A stretch of 64,000 bases of DNA, taken from assembly GCF_011766325.1 (NCBI RefSeq), contig NZ_BLLG01000003.1, positions 310,001 through 374,000 of the forward strand. The letters run 5' to 3'. This document shows, piece by piece, positions 48,349-57,890 of the stretch. Under the pieces are notes generated by a model. It was not told the origin of the DNA and searched no databases. It worked only from the letters and a program-made list of their open reading frames with translations. This DNA comes from Streptomyces pacificus. Its GTDB lineage: Bacteria > Actinomycetota > Actinomycetes > Streptomycetales > Streptomycetaceae. The translations under genes were made by a program, and so were the position numbers. Numbering within the stretch: position 1 is the stretch's first letter; each line of letters opens with the position of its first letter.

Positions 48349-49065
48349 TCAGTCCTCGCCGAGGTAGGCCTTGCGGACGGACTCGTCGTGCAGCAGGTCC
48401 TGTCCGCTGCCGGAGAGGACGACCTTGCCGATCTCCATGACATGGCCGTGGTCGGCCAGGGAGAGCGCGGCCTGGGCGTTCTGCTCGACGAGCAGGATGG
48501 TGGTGCCCTGGGCCTTGAGTTCCGCGATGGTGGCCATGATCTTCTGCATCATGATCGGTGAGAGGCCCATGGAGGGCTCGTCGAGCATGAGCAGCTTCGG
48601 CTGGGACATCAGGGCCCGGCCCATGGCGAGCATCTGCTGCTCGCCGCCGGAGAGCGTACCGGCCGCCTGCCTTCTGCGCTCCCCCAGGATGGGGAAGAGG
48701 TCGTAGGCCCGCTGGACGTCCTTGGCGATGCCCTCCCTGTCGTTGCGCAGGAAGGCACCGAGGAGGAGGTTGTCCTCGATCGTCATGCGCGGGAAGATGT
48801 GCCGGCCCTCGGGGGAGTGGGCGAGCCCGAGCGAGACGATCTGGTGCGCGGGGACCTTGCGCAGTGACCTGCCGTTGAACTTGATCTGTCCGCCGACGGG
48901 CTTGAGGAGCCCGGAGATCGTGCGCAGGGTCGTGGTCTTGCCGGCTCCGTTGGTGCCGATGAGGGTGACGACCTCGCCCGCTTCGACCTTGAACGAGATG
49001 CCCTTGACGGCCTCGATCTTGCCGTAGGCGATGCGCAGGTCCTCGACTTCGAGAAGTGCGGTCAT
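48349..49065 (-). CDS. livF: Branched-chain amino acid ABC transporter ATPase LivF
   Basis: 238 residues. Walker A GTNGAGKTTT, signature LSGGEQQMLAMGRAL, Walker B LLMLDEPSMGLSP, H-loop region LLVEQN. The VxxAYLGED ending is typical of LivF. It pairs with LivG to power import through LivHM. Start and stop: ATG shares one base with the livG stop, last gene of livKHMGF. Confidence 0.95.
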   Translation of the reverse strand: MTALLEVEDLRIAYGKIEAVKGISFKVEAGEVVTLIGTNGAGKTTTLRTISGLLKPVGGQIKFNGRSLRKVPAHQIVSLGLAHSPEGRHIFPRMTIEDNLLLGAFLRNDREGIAKDVQRAYDLFPILGERRRQAAGTLSGGEQQMLAMGRALMSQPKLLMLDEPSMGLSPIMMQKIMATIAELKAQGTTILLVEQNAQAALSLADHGHVMEIGKVVLSGSGQDLLHDESVRKAYLGED

Positions 49066-50393
49066 CAGTCGTTCTCCTTGCGGGTGCCGGAGCCTTGGGC
49101 GGTGCCGGTGCCGGTGCCGCCGGTCGCTTCCGGCGCGCCGGCCCGCGGCGCGGCCGCGGTGTCGTCGGGCCGGGCGGCCCCGCCGTCGCTGCCGCCGTCC
49201 CCCCTGCCGTCATCGGGCCTGTCACCCTCGGGGCCGTCGGGGGCTTCGCCCCGGTCGGCGGTTTCGGGCCGGTCGGCGGTTTCGGGCCGGGCGGCGGGTG
49301 CGCCGGTGGCCCTGTGTGGACTGCTGCTCGAAGCTCCTTCCGGATCTCCTTCCGGGGTGCCGTCGGCCGGGCCGTTCGGGGCGCCGTCCGCGGACAGGTG
49401 GGTCCGTTCGGCCGCCTGCTCCTGCTCCTGCTCCGACTCCTGCTCCGACTCCGAACCCGATTCCGGCTCCGGCCCGGCCCGGTCGGGTTCCGTTCCGGTC
49501 CGTTCGGCCGCCGCTTCCGCCGTGGTGGCTCCGGCGGCGGACTCGGCCCGGGCGACCTCCTCGGCCTCCTCGGCGCCCGGCGCGCCCTCGAAGGGCTCGC
49601 CCAGGTAGGCGGCGATGACACGTTCGTCGTTCTGCACGCTCTGGCTGTCGCCCTCGACGAGCTTTTCGCCCTGGACGAGTACGGCGACCCGGTCGCAGAG
49701 GTTCATGATGAAGCGCATGTCGTGCTCGATGACGAGGACGGCGATGCCCATGTCGCGGATGGCGAAGACCAGTTGCTCGGTGGCCCGGGTCTCCTGGGGG
49801 TTCATGCCGGCGGTGGGCTCGTCGAGGAGGAGCAGTCCTGGCTCGCTCGCGAGTGCCCGGGCGATCTCCAGCTTGCGCTGCTCACCGTAGGGCAGGTTGT
49901 GGGCGAGGTGCTCGGCCTTGCCGGCGAGGCCGACGAACTCGAGGAGTTCCATGGCCCTCTTCCGGGAGGCGGCTTCGGCCTTGTGGAATCGGGGGCCGCG
50001 CAGCAGGGCCGACCAGAGCCCTTCCCTGGTCCGGGTGTGCCGGCCGACCAGGACGTTCTCCAGCACCGTCATGTTGTTGAAGAGACGGATGTTCTGGAAG
50101 GTGCGGGCGATGCCGGCCGCGGTGACCTTGAAGGACTTCGGCGGCAGGACGGTGCCCTTGTACCGGACCTCGCCCTCGGTGGGGATGTAGAGCCCGGTGA
50201 GGCAGTTGAAGAACGTGGTCTTCCCGGCGCCGTTGGGGCCGATGAGACCGACGATCTCGCCGCTTCTGACGGTGAGGTCGACGGAGCGCACGGCCGTGAG
50301 GCCGCCGAAGCGCATCGTGACGCCCCGGGCGTCGAGGACCGTCTCCCCCTCGGGCGCGGGCGCGGGTGCCTTGGTGGTCGTGTCGGTGGTCAT
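49065..50393 (-). CDS. livG: Branched-chain amino acid ABC transporter ATPase LivG with acidic tail
   Basis: 442 residues. Residues 15-265 are a full LivG ATPase: Walker A GPNGAGKTTF, GIARTFQNIRLFNNMTV, signature LPYGEQRKLEIARALA, Walker B LLLLDEPTAGMNP and IEHDM, ending VIAAYLGEPFEG. About 175 further residues are a Glu/Ser/Gly/Pro-rich disordered tail with SEQESEQEQEQ and ETADRPETADRG repeats not found in ordinary LivG. It begins 2 bp after livM. Confidence 0.93.
   Translation of the reverse strand: MTTDTTTKAPAPAPEGETVLDARGVTMRFGGLTAVRSVDLTVRSGEIVGLIGPNGAGKTTFFNCLTGLYIPTEGEVRYKGTVLPPKSFKVTAAGIARTFQNIRLFNNMTVLENVLVGRHTRTREGLWSALLRGPRFHKAEAASRKRAMELLEFVGLAGKAEHLAHNLPYGEQRKLEIARALASEPGLLLLDEPTAGMNPQETRATEQLVFAIRDMGIAVLVIEHDMRFIMNLCDRVAVLVQGEKLVEGDSQSVQNDERVIAAYLGEPFEGAPGAEEAEEVARAESAAGATTAEAAAERTGTEPDRAGPEPESGSESEQESEQEQEQAAERTHLSADGAPNGPADGTPEGDPEGASSSSPHRATGAPAARPETADRPETADRGEAPDGPEGDRPDDGRGDGGSDGGAARPDDTAAAPRAGAPEATGGTGTGTAQGSGTRKEND
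49252..49287. repeat. 18-bp repeat in the livG tail
   Basis: cggtcggcggtttcgggc occurs twice in tandem (49252-49269 and 49270-49287 with one base change), encoding ETADRP repeats. A ctcctg/gactc repeat block lies at about 49417-49460. Confidence 0.8.
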
Positions 50394-50395
50394 GT

Positions 50396-52231
50396 TCAGG
50401 CACCTGCCTTGGTGAGGGTGGCGGGCGCTTCCTCGTTCTCGTGGAACTCGAGCTGACGGCGGCGGTTGGGGATGAGGCCCTCGGGGCGGAAGCGCATCAG
50501 CAGCACGAGCGCGACTCCGAAGGCGAGCAGCTGGTAGTCGCCGAGGAACTGGAGCTTGTTGGGGATGAGGTAGAGCAGGGCGGCGCCCACGAGCGGGCCG
50601 GCCATGGTGCCCATGCCACCGAGGACGACGGCGGCCAGCAGGAACGCCGAGTTCGGTGGGACGGGCCAGGCGAAGAGGTACTGCTCCGGGGTCACGGTGT
50701 AGGTGACGTGGGCCTGGACGGTGCCGGCGAGGCCGGCGAGCGAGGCGCCGAGGGCGAAGGCGATCAGTTTGACGCGGAAGCCGTTGATGCCCATGGCGAG
50801 TGCCGCGGTCTCGTCCTCGCGGATGGCGACCCAGGCCCGGCCGATGCGGGAGTCGCCGCTGCGCCGGAAGACGAGGACGACCACGGCCATGATCAGGAGC
50901 ATCAGGAAGAAGTAGTTGGCGAAGCGCCCGATGGTGAATCCGGCGATGGTGTGCTCGGCGCCGAAGTCGAACCCGAGGATGTCGAGGTTCGGGATGGACG
51001 CGATGCCGTTGGAGCCGTTGGTGATGTCGGGCCCGGAGGTGCCGTCGGTGTTCATCACGGTGATGCGGAAGATCTCGCCGAAGCCGAGGGTGACGATGGC
51101 GAGGTAGTCGCCGCGGAGCCGCAGTGTCGGGGCGCCGATGAGGACGCCGAAGACGAGGGAGGCGCCGGCCCCGACGAGGATGGCGGCCCAGAACGGGAAG
51201 TGGACGCCGAACGGTGATGTCGGGGCGCCGGACACGAGGGCGGCGGCGTAGGCGCCGACGCCGAGGAATGCGACGTAGCCGAGGTCGAGGAGCCCGGCGA
51301 GGCCGACCACGATGTTCAGCCCCAGGGCGACGGTGGCGAAGATCAGGATGTAGACGCCGATGGTCGCGAACTGGTCGTCGCTCTGGGTGAAGGGGAAGAG
51401 GGCGGCGGCGATGAACGCCCCGGCGATGGTGAGGTTCTGGTGCTTGCCGGTGAGCTGGGTGGCGCGCGCGATCAGCCCCGCCTTGCTGAGGGCGGCGAAC
51501 CCGAAGCCGGAGGTGATGAGGAACCCGATGAAGAGTTCGTCGTACTCGGTGCCGATGCCGTAGGTGAAGACGCCGAGGGCGAGCGCGAGGACGCCGGTGA
51601 TGATCAGGATCTCGAGGTACGACGGCAGGTTGCGCAGCGGGCTCGGCGTCCCGGTGGAGAGGGTCGCCCTGAACACGCTCCATCCGTTGGCCAGCTGGTG
51701 GGTGAACCGGTCCCAGCCGGTGTCCTCGGGGTCGGCGGGGTGCAGTTCGGGCCGGTCGAAGGGCAGGGCGAACGCGCCCACCAGCGCGGTGAGGGTGGCC
51801 GCGCCGGCGACGGCGCCGCCGGGTTCGAGGTTGATCGGGCCGCCGAGCTGGATGCTGATGGCGGCGATGGTGTACCAGGCGGTGCCGAAGGCGGCGAGGG
51901 CGGAGAGCCTGAGGGCGGCGTCGGTACCGGCCGGTGCGAGCCAGCGGGTGCCCTTGACCCCGTACGAGGCCAGGGCGAACAGCGTGGTGAGGGCACCGGC
52001 CACGAGGACCTGCCACTGGAGCCCGCCGGGGTAGCCGGGGATCGTGAGGTTTCCGGGGAAGGCGGCCGTCCAGGTCCAGGCGAGGAAGGAGCTGAGCACC
52101 GTCAGTCCGCCGCCGGCGGTGGCGAGTGCGCGTGCGGTGCGTTCGGGCAGCGGGATGAGGGCGGTGCGCCCGGCCGGCCGGCGGGTGTCGGCGGGGGCCG
52201 TGGTGCTGGTCTGTGTGGTCATGGTGCTCAC
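50396..52231 (-). CDS. livM: Branched-chain amino acid ABC transporter permease LivM (long form)
   Basis: 611 residues from GTG 52231, which overlaps the livH stop (GTGA); ATG 52222 is an alternative. The C-terminal 320 residues are a normal LivM (LNIVVGLAGLLDLGYVAFLGVGAYA, shortened; LRLRGDYLAIVTLGFGEI; RSGDSRIGRAWVAIREDE). The first 280 residues add several more membrane segments absent from E. coli LivM, a form I recognise from Streptomyces. It forms the membrane channel with LivH. Confidence 0.93.
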   Translation of the reverse strand: MSTMTTQTSTTAPADTRRPAGRTALIPLPERTARALATAGGGLTVLSSFLAWTWTAAFPGNLTIPGYPGGLQWQVLVAGALTTLFALASYGVKGTRWLAPAGTDAALRLSALAAFGTAWYTIAAISIQLGGPINLEPGGAVAGAATLTALVGAFALPFDRPELHPADPEDTGWDRFTHQLANGWSVFRATLSTGTPSPLRNLPSYLEILIITGVLALALGVFTYGIGTEYDELFIGFLITSGFGFAALSKAGLIARATQLTGKHQNLTIAGAFIAAALFPFTQSDDQFATIGVYILIFATVALGLNIVVGLAGLLDLGYVAFLGVGAYAAALVSGAPTSPFGVHFPFWAAILVGAGASLVFGVLIGAPTLRLRGDYLAIVTLGFGEIFRITVMNTDGTSGPDITNGSNGIASIPNLDILGFDFGAEHTIAGFTIGRFANYFFLMLLIMAVVVLVFRRSGDSRIGRAWVAIREDETAALAMGINGFRVKLIAFALGASLAGLAGTVQAHVTYTVTPEQYLFAWPVPPNSAFLLAAVVLGGMGTMAGPLVGAALLYLIPNKLQFLGDYQLLAFGVALVLLMRFRPEGLIPNRRRQLEFHENEEAPATLTKAGA

Positions 52232-53157
52232 GCCCTGTCCGCGACGCGCTCGCCCAGAAGGCCCTGGGGCCGGAAGAGGAGCACGAGGATGAGGAGTACG
52301 AAGGCCCAGACGTCGGCCCAGGACTGGCCGCCGAGCTGCTGCATGCCGGGGATGTGGTTGATGTAGGCGGTGGCCATGGTCTCGGCGGTGCCGAGCACCA
52401 GGCCGCCGATCATGGCGCCGTAGATGTTGCCGATGCCGCCGAGGACGGCGGCGGTGAAGGCCTTGAGTCCGAGGAGGAAGCCCATCTTGTAGTCGACGAT
52501 GCCGTACTTGAGGCCGTAGGCGACCGCTCCGACCGCGGCGAACACGGCGCCGAGGGCGAACGCGATCACGATGATGCGGTCCGTGTTGACGCCCATGAGC
52601 TTGGCGGTGTCGGGGTCCTGGGCGGTGGCCTGCATACCGCGCCCGGTGCGGGTGCGGTTCACGAAGTAGGCCAGGACGGCCATGCAGACGGGGGCGGCGA
52701 TCAGCAGGAAGACGTCGCCGGTCTGGATGGTGACGTTGCCGATGTGGAAGGGGCCGCCGGACAGCTGCGGGAAGGTACGCGCGGACTTGGCTTCCGGGTA
52801 CCAGGCCCAGACCGCCTGCTGAAGGGCCAGGGAGAGCCCGATCGCGGTGATCAGGGGGGCCAGCCGGGGGCCGCCGCGCAGGGGCCGGTAGGCGAAGCGC
52901 TCCGCGCCGATGGCGACGGTGGTGGCGACCAGGACGGCGCCGATGATCATGAGTGGCAGGGCCACCCACATGGTGGTGCCACCGGGCAGGATCAGCCAGA
53001 CGCTGAGGGCGCCGAAGCCCCCGGTCATGAAGATCTCGCCGTGGGCGAAGTTGATGAGCTGGACGATGCCGTAGACCATCGTGTAGCCAATGGCGACCAG
53101 CCCGTACATGGATCCCAGGAGCAGGCCGTTGACCAGCTGCTGCGGCAGTTCGTTCAC
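52228..53157 (-). CDS. livH: Branched-chain amino acid ABC transporter permease LivH
   Basis: 309 residues, GTG with GGAGG 8 bases upstream. Typical LivH features: LVNGLLLGSMYGLVAIGYTM, QLINFAHGEIFMTGGF, RGMQATAQDPDTAKLMGV (the EAA-like loop) and GGIGNIYGAMIGGLVLG. It is an inner-membrane channel subunit, separated from livK by a strong hairpin. Confidence 0.95.
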   Translation of the reverse strand: MNELPQQLVNGLLLGSMYGLVAIGYTMVYGIVQLINFAHGEIFMTGGFGALSVWLILPGGTTMWVALPLMIIGAVLVATTVAIGAERFAYRPLRGGPRLAPLITAIGLSLALQQAVWAWYPEAKSARTFPQLSGGPFHIGNVTIQTGDVFLLIAAPVCMAVLAYFVNRTRTGRGMQATAQDPDTAKLMGVNTDRIIVIAFALGAVFAAVGAVAYGLKYGIVDYKMGFLLGLKAFTAAVLGGIGNIYGAMIGGLVLGTAETMATAYINHIPGMQQLGGQSWADVWAFVLLILVLLFRPQGLLGERVADRA

Positions 53158-53190
53158 CGCATTGTCCTCCGAGACTGTGGACGGTTGTGA

Positions 53191-53228
53191 GGCCGCGCGG
53201 GGCGCTGGGTGCAGCGCCCCGCGCGGCC
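53191..53228 (-). terminator. Intercistronic hairpin between livK and livH
   Basis: Perfect 16-bp stem ggccgcgcggggcgct (53191-53206) and its complement (53213-53228) with a 6-nt loop. Inside one operon it probably lowers read-through or stabilises livK mRNA so that the binding protein exceeds the permease. Confidence 0.75.
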
Positions 53229-53256
53229 AGGGGTGTGCGGAGTGGGACTTGCGGGG

Positions 53257-54489
53257 TCAGCCGGTGAACGTGCCGGACTCGACGGGCTTGTGCTCGCCGC
53301 CCTCGACCGTGTAGACGGTCAGCTGCTTGTTGGTCGTGTCGCCGAACTCGTCGAACGAGACCTTGCCGGTCACACCGTCGAAGGAGACGCTCTGCATGGC
53401 CTCGACGACCTTGGCGCGGGCGTCCTCGGGGAGTGTGCCGTCGTTGTCCTCGACGACCTTCTTGACCGCCTCGATGATCGCCCAGGTGGAGTCGTAGGCG
53501 TAGCCGCCGTAGGCCTCGTACGCCTCCTTGTAGTTGGCGTTCTTGTAGTTGGCCAGAAACTCCTTGGCGGAGTCGAGCTCCTCGATGGGCGCGCCGACGG
53601 AGGTGGCGATGTCGCCTGCGGAGCCGGCGCCGGCGAGCTTGATGTACTCGGCGCTGTAGAGGGCGTCGCCGCCCGCGACGACGACCTTGGCGCCCGCGTC
53701 CTTGATCTGCTTGCTGAGCGGGCCGCCGGCCGGGTACTCGCCGCCGTAGTAGACGACGTCGGCGCCGGAGTTCTTGACCTTGGTGGCGACGGCGCTGAAG
53801 TCCTTCGCTTCGGGGTTGACGTGGTCGGTTCCGACGACCTTGCCGCCGAGCTTCTCGAACTCGGCCTTGAAGGTCGCGGCGAGGCCCGCGCCGTAGGTCT
53901 TCTTGTCGTCGATGATGAAGGCCTTGGTCTTCTCGGCCTTGTTGACGATGTACTGCGCTGCGAACGGGCCCTGGATGGCGTCCGTGGTGGCGGTGCGGAA
54001 GTACGCCTGGTAGGGGCGGTTCTTGTCCCCGGTGTTCCAGTCCGGACCCTGGGTGAGGGCCGGGTTGGTGTTGGCAGGGGAGACCTGGACCAGCTTGGCG
54101 TCGTCGAAGACCTTCTGCATCGACTCCGCGACGGAGGAGTTGAGCGGGCCGACCACGCCGAGGACGTCCTTGTCGGCGACGAGCTTGGTGGCGTTCTGCT
54201 GGCCCGAAGAGGGCTGCGCCTGGTCGTCGAGGGCCTCGATCTTGAAGGTGACGCCCTTGACGTGCTCCTTCTCGTTGGCCTGCTTGGCGGCGAGGTCCAC
54301 GGAGTTCTTGATGCCGAGACCCAGCGCGGAGAGGTCGCCGGTCAGCGGCGCGTCGACACCGATGACCACGGTGGTGTCGCCACCGGCCGCCGAGTCTCCG
54401 CCCTTGTCGTCGCGCGAGCCACAGGCGCTGAGGGTGAGTGCCCCCGCGGCAAGGGCAGCGGTCATGGCTATGAGCGAGCGTTGACGCAC
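53257..54489 (-). CDS. livK: Branched-chain amino acid ABC transporter substrate-binding lipoprotein LivK
   Basis: 410 residues from GTG 54489 with AAGGA upstream; the ORF extends further but lacks a ribosome site. The signal peptide ends in the lipobox LTLSACGS, with the lipidated Cys near residue 23. The type 1 periplasmic binding fold shows VVIGVDAPLTGDLSALGLG, VGPLNSSV, VQVSPANTNPALT and DVVYYGGEYPAGG. It captures Leu/Ile/Val or related amino acids outside the membrane for LivHMGF. Confidence 0.95.
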   Translation of the reverse strand: MRQRSLIAMTAALAAGALTLSACGSRDDKGGDSAAGGDTTVVIGVDAPLTGDLSALGLGIKNSVDLAAKQANEKEHVKGVTFKIEALDDQAQPSSGQQNATKLVADKDVLGVVGPLNSSVAESMQKVFDDAKLVQVSPANTNPALTQGPDWNTGDKNRPYQAYFRTATTDAIQGPFAAQYIVNKAEKTKAFIIDDKKTYGAGLAATFKAEFEKLGGKVVGTDHVNPEAKDFSAVATKVKNSGADVVYYGGEYPAGGPLSKQIKDAGAKVVVAGGDALYSAEYIKLAGAGSAGDIATSVGAPIEELDSAKEFLANYKNANYKEAYEAYGGYAYDSTWAIIEAVKKVVEDNDGTLPEDARAKVVEAMQSVSFDGVTGKVSFDEFGDTTNKQLTVYTVEGGEHKPVESGTFTG

Positions 54490-55308
54490 GAATCTGGTCC
54501 TTTCAGCTGGCACGGCTGCTCCTCCGTGGAGCGCCGAGTCGAGCGCTGGAGCCTTACTGGCAAGGAATCCGGTGGCGCGGTGACTGGCGGTGACTCTAAG
54601 GGCCTAAATGGAAACAAAGCACTGGTCTGACTGAGGCTGTGACGCTCTTGTTATCCCGAGCTGATTTGCGGCGCGGAGTGCATGACTGTAAGGCCTTTTG
54701 GTCATGACAGTGGTGGTGGTTGCTCCCCGTAGTCGTTCCCGGCCGGGCCGGGTCCGCCGTGTGGTGCCCTGCGGGTGCGCCTCCTGTCTGGTTTTGGATG
54801 CTCATTACGGAGTGCTACTCCCGGGAATGGGAATCCGGCATTTCGTGAACCTTTTCCACGGTCGTGCAGGGCGGCGGAGAGTACGTGTGAACAACCCGCC
54901 TTTTCCGGCCGTAATCGGGATGGTCCGGCAATGCCCGCCGCTTCCGGTGCCCTGCGGCCGGCGCGGGTCGGGTTCGCACGGCCCGCGTCCGCGGTGACCC
55001 GTCCGGATTCCCTCCGCTTCGCACCGCCGCGCGCCCCCGTCCGGACGCCCGCGCCCACCGCCGCGCCCACCGGCCCGCGGCACCGCCCGCCCTGCGGGCG
55101 GCGGGTGACGGCGCGTCCGTCCCGGCCCGCCGGCCCGCCGTCACCCGAACGGCGTTACGGGTGGCGTGAAACGGCCGGCCGGGAGGCAACGGAGCCGGGT
55201 GGCAGCGGCGTTGAGTCTGGTGCCGCGGGGGCGCACAGGGTGGAATGTGTCCGCGCCACCGCGGAACCGTCCCCAGATCGTCACCGACCCCGGCCCTGGA
55301 GGGCACGT
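54490..55308. other. 819-bp divergent intergenic region (livK / peptidase)
   Basis: Contains the livK leader with small hairpins (gctcc/ggagc at about 54508-54524), an AT-richer stretch 54600-54920 likely holding promoters in both directions, and a GC-rich low-complexity part 54950-55260. Short open frames here lack codon structure or family resemblance. No gene is called. Confidence 0.5.
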
Positions 55309-57315
55309 ATGACGAGATCCCCCCGAACAGGCGGCGCCCGCACGGCGCGTGCCCGCAGCGGACAGGCCCGCACCAGGCGTGCGGGCACGGCGTACGGATG
55401 GGGCGCCGCCCTGCTGGCCGTGTCGCTGCTGTCGGCGCTGCCCGCACCTCAGGCGCGGGCGGACGCCCCCGCGCTGAGTATCGTCGGCAACCGGACCCAG
55501 CCCGTCTTCTCCCGCGCGGACGCGGTGCACCAGCAGGTGGACGTCGAGACCGAGGTGGACAGCGACGGCGACGGCCGGCGCGACACGGTGCGGATGCGGA
55601 TTCTGCGCCCCCGGGAGACCGACGCGGGGCTGCGGGTCGCCACCATCGTCGAGGCCAGCCCCTACTGGGCCGGCGGCAACGACGTCCGGTACCACGACGT
55701 GGACGTGGAGGTGGACGGGCTGCCGCCGGGTGGCCGGCCGCCGCGCGGCGCGCGGGTCCCCGGGCTGGTGACCCCGTACGAGAGCCAGCCGGCCGCGCAC
55801 GGGAGGCAGCCGGCCGCGGGGCTCACCGCGGCTTCGCTGCCCTGGCCCGGCTACACGGACAACTACTTCCTCCCGCGCGGCTACGCGGTCGCCCAGGTCG
55901 ACAGTCTCGGCACCGGCGGCTCGACGGGCTGCCCGACCTCCGGCGGCCGCAACGAGACCCTCGGCGCGAAGGCCGCGGTGGACTGGCTGAACGGCCGCGC
56001 CCGCGGCTGGGACCCGCAGGGCAGGCCGGTGGGCGCGGCCTGGTCGACGGGTGACACGGCGATGATGGGCATCTCGTACAACGGCACCCTGCCGACGGCC
56101 GTGGCCACGACGGGCGTCGAGGGGCTCAAGGCGATCGTGCCGATCTCCGGGATCTCGTCCTGGTACGACTACTACCGCGCGGGCGGCGGTGTCGTGGCGC
56201 CCGGCGGCTACCAGGGCGAGGACGCCGACGTCCTGGCCGAGTACGTGCACACCCGGGCCGACCGGGAGGTCTGCCGGCCCGTCATCGACCGGCTCACCCG
56301 CGAACAGGACCGGGTGACGGGGGACTTCACCCGATTCTGGCAGGAGCGGGACTACCTGCGCGACGCCGGCCGGATCACGGCGGGGGTGTTCCTGGTCCAC
56401 GGCGGCAACGACGGGAATGTGCGGACGGGGCACTTCGGGCAGCTGTGGGAGGCGCTGAAGAGGCACGGCGTCCCGCGGAAGCTGTGGCTCCATCAGGCGG
56501 GCCACGTCAACCCGATGCCGCTGCGCATGGAGGAGTGGCTCGACCGGCTGCACCTCTGGTTCGACCACTGGCTGTACGGGTTGGACAACGGCGTGCTCGC
56601 CGAACCGCCCGTCGAGGTCGAGCAGTCGGACTTCAGCTGGCGGCGGCAGTCCGACTGGCCCGCCCGCGGCACGCGCGACGTCCGGCTGTGGCTGAACGAG
56701 GGCGGGCTCGCCGCGCTGCCCGGGAAGCCCGTGCGGCAGACGGCGACCGACCGGGGCCGCACCGTGCCCGCCGAGGAACTCGTCGCGGACCCGGGCGCCA
56801 CCCGGCCCGACCGGCTCGTGTACACCACAGGACCGCTGCCTGCCGAACTCCGGGTCAACGGAGTGCCGGAGCTGTCGGTACGGGCCTCGCTCGACGGTTC
56901 CTCACCGTATGTGACCGCGCTGCTGGTCGACTACGGGACCGGCACCCGGGCGACGGGCGGCACGGTCACGGACACCAGCCGGCAGGTCTGCTACGGCGAG
57001 GGCGTCCCCGGGGACACCGGATGCGCCTACCGCACCCGGCACCGCACCGAGACCGCCGACTTCAAGATCGTCTCGCGCGGCTGGCTGGACATCCGCAACC
57101 GGCACTCGATCGAGCGGGAGAGCAGGGTCGTCGAGGGGCGCGAGTACCGGCTGCGGTGGGCCATGCAGCCCCAGGACTACGTCTTCGAGAAGGGCCACCG
57201 GCTGGGCGTGGTCCTGATCTCCACCGACCACGGCCACACCCTGCGCCACCCGGCCGGCACGGAACTGGCCGTCCGGGCGGGGGTCAGCAGCGTCACCCTG
57301 CCGGTCGCGGGGTAG
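55309..57315 (+). CDS. Secreted X-Pro dipeptidyl-peptidase-like (S15) hydrolase
   Basis: 668 residues, ATG with GGAGGG upstream. A long basic signal sequence with hydrophobic core (about 30-46) ends near APQARADA. The S15/CocE-type domain shows AQVDSLGTGGSTG, the nucleophile elbow MMGISYNGTLP, the acid in VHGGNDGNV and the base in HQAGHVNP; a jelly-roll C-terminal domain follows. The family cleaves X-Pro dipeptides or esters. It resembles Streptomyces SlpD/SlpE-like and X-prolyl peptidases. Exported, acting on peptides outside the cell. Confidence 0.87.
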   Translation: MTRSPRTGGARTARARSGQARTRRAGTAYGWGAALLAVSLLSALPAPQARADAPALSIVGNRTQPVFSRADAVHQQVDVETEVDSDGDGRRDTVRMRILRPRETDAGLRVATIVEASPYWAGGNDVRYHDVDVEVDGLPPGGRPPRGARVPGLVTPYESQPAAHGRQPAAGLTAASLPWPGYTDNYFLPRGYAVAQVDSLGTGGSTGCPTSGGRNETLGAKAAVDWLNGRARGWDPQGRPVGAAWSTGDTAMMGISYNGTLPTAVATTGVEGLKAIVPISGISSWYDYYRAGGGVVAPGGYQGEDADVLAEYVHTRADREVCRPVIDRLTREQDRVTGDFTRFWQERDYLRDAGRITAGVFLVHGGNDGNVRTGHFGQLWEALKRHGVPRKLWLHQAGHVNPMPLRMEEWLDRLHLWFDHWLYGLDNGVLAEPPVEVEQSDFSWRRQSDWPARGTRDVRLWLNEGGLAALPGKPVRQTATDRGRTVPAEELVADPGATRPDRLVYTTGPLPAELRVNGVPELSVRASLDGSSPYVTALLVDYGTGTRATGGTVTDTSRQVCYGEGVPGDTGCAYRTRHRTETADFKIVSRGWLDIRNRHSIERESRVVEGREYRLRWAMQPQDYVFEKGHRLGVVLISTDHGHTLRHPAGTELAVRAGVSSVTLPVAG

Positions 57316-57332
57316 CGCTGCGGCGGGGCGGA

Positions 57333-57821
57333 TCAGCCCGCCGTCCCCGGGACGCCGCCGGCGTCCCGGGGAGCGTCCCTCAGCAGGCAGGTCAGCCGGG
57401 CCGTGCAGACCCGCCGGTCCTGCTCGTCGGAGATCACGATCTCGTAGGTGGCGGTGGAGCGGCCCCGGTGCACGGGGGTGGCCACGCCCGTGACCCGGCC
57501 GGAGCGCACCCCCCGGTGGTGTGTGCAGTTGAGGTCCACCCCGACGGCGATCCTCGAACTGCCGCCGTGCAGCATGGCGCCGACCGACCCGAGGGTCTCG
57601 GCCAGTACCGCCGACGCCCCGCCGTGCAGCAGTCCGTACGGCTGGGTGTTGCCCTCGACCGGCATCGTGCCCACCACGCGCTCCGCGCAGGCCTCGACGA
57701 TCCGCACGCCCATCCGGTTGCCCAGCGACCCCGCCGAGAACAGCGCGGGCAGGTCGACGCCGAGTGCGGCGTACTCGTCGACGACCTCCTGCGGGAACTT
57801 CACCGTCGTCTGCTCACCCAT
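57333..57821 (-). CDS. PaaI-family hotdog thioesterase
   Basis: 162 residues. The hotdog core has GNTQPYGLLHGGASAVLAET, in which the HGG and catalytic acid (Glu in AET) mark the PaaI/MenI type, then VDLNCTHHRGVRSGRVTG. It hydrolyses acyl-CoA thioesters, possibly aromatic or long-chain. It is 63 bp downstream of the FdhF-type gene on the same strand; a hairpin separates them. Confidence 0.9.
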   Translation of the reverse strand: MGEQTTVKFPQEVVDEYAALGVDLPALFSAGSLGNRMGVRIVEACAERVVGTMPVEGNTQPYGLLHGGASAVLAETLGSVGAMLHGGSSRIAVGVDLNCTHHRGVRSGRVTGVATPVHRGRSTATYEIVISDEQDRRVCTARLTCLLRDAPRDAGGVPGTAG

Positions 57822-57870
57822 GGGCCGGCTCCGATCGTCGTGCGTCTGCGGTGTGCGGGGACATCCTCAC

Positions 57871-57890
57871 GGCTGAGCGGGCGCTCAGCC
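57871..57890 (-). terminator. Hairpin overlapping the end of the FdhF-type gene
   Basis: ggctgagc (57871-57878) and gctcagcc (57883-57890), 4-nt loop. The stop codon (57885-57887, minus strand) lies inside the stem. Confidence 0.6.
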
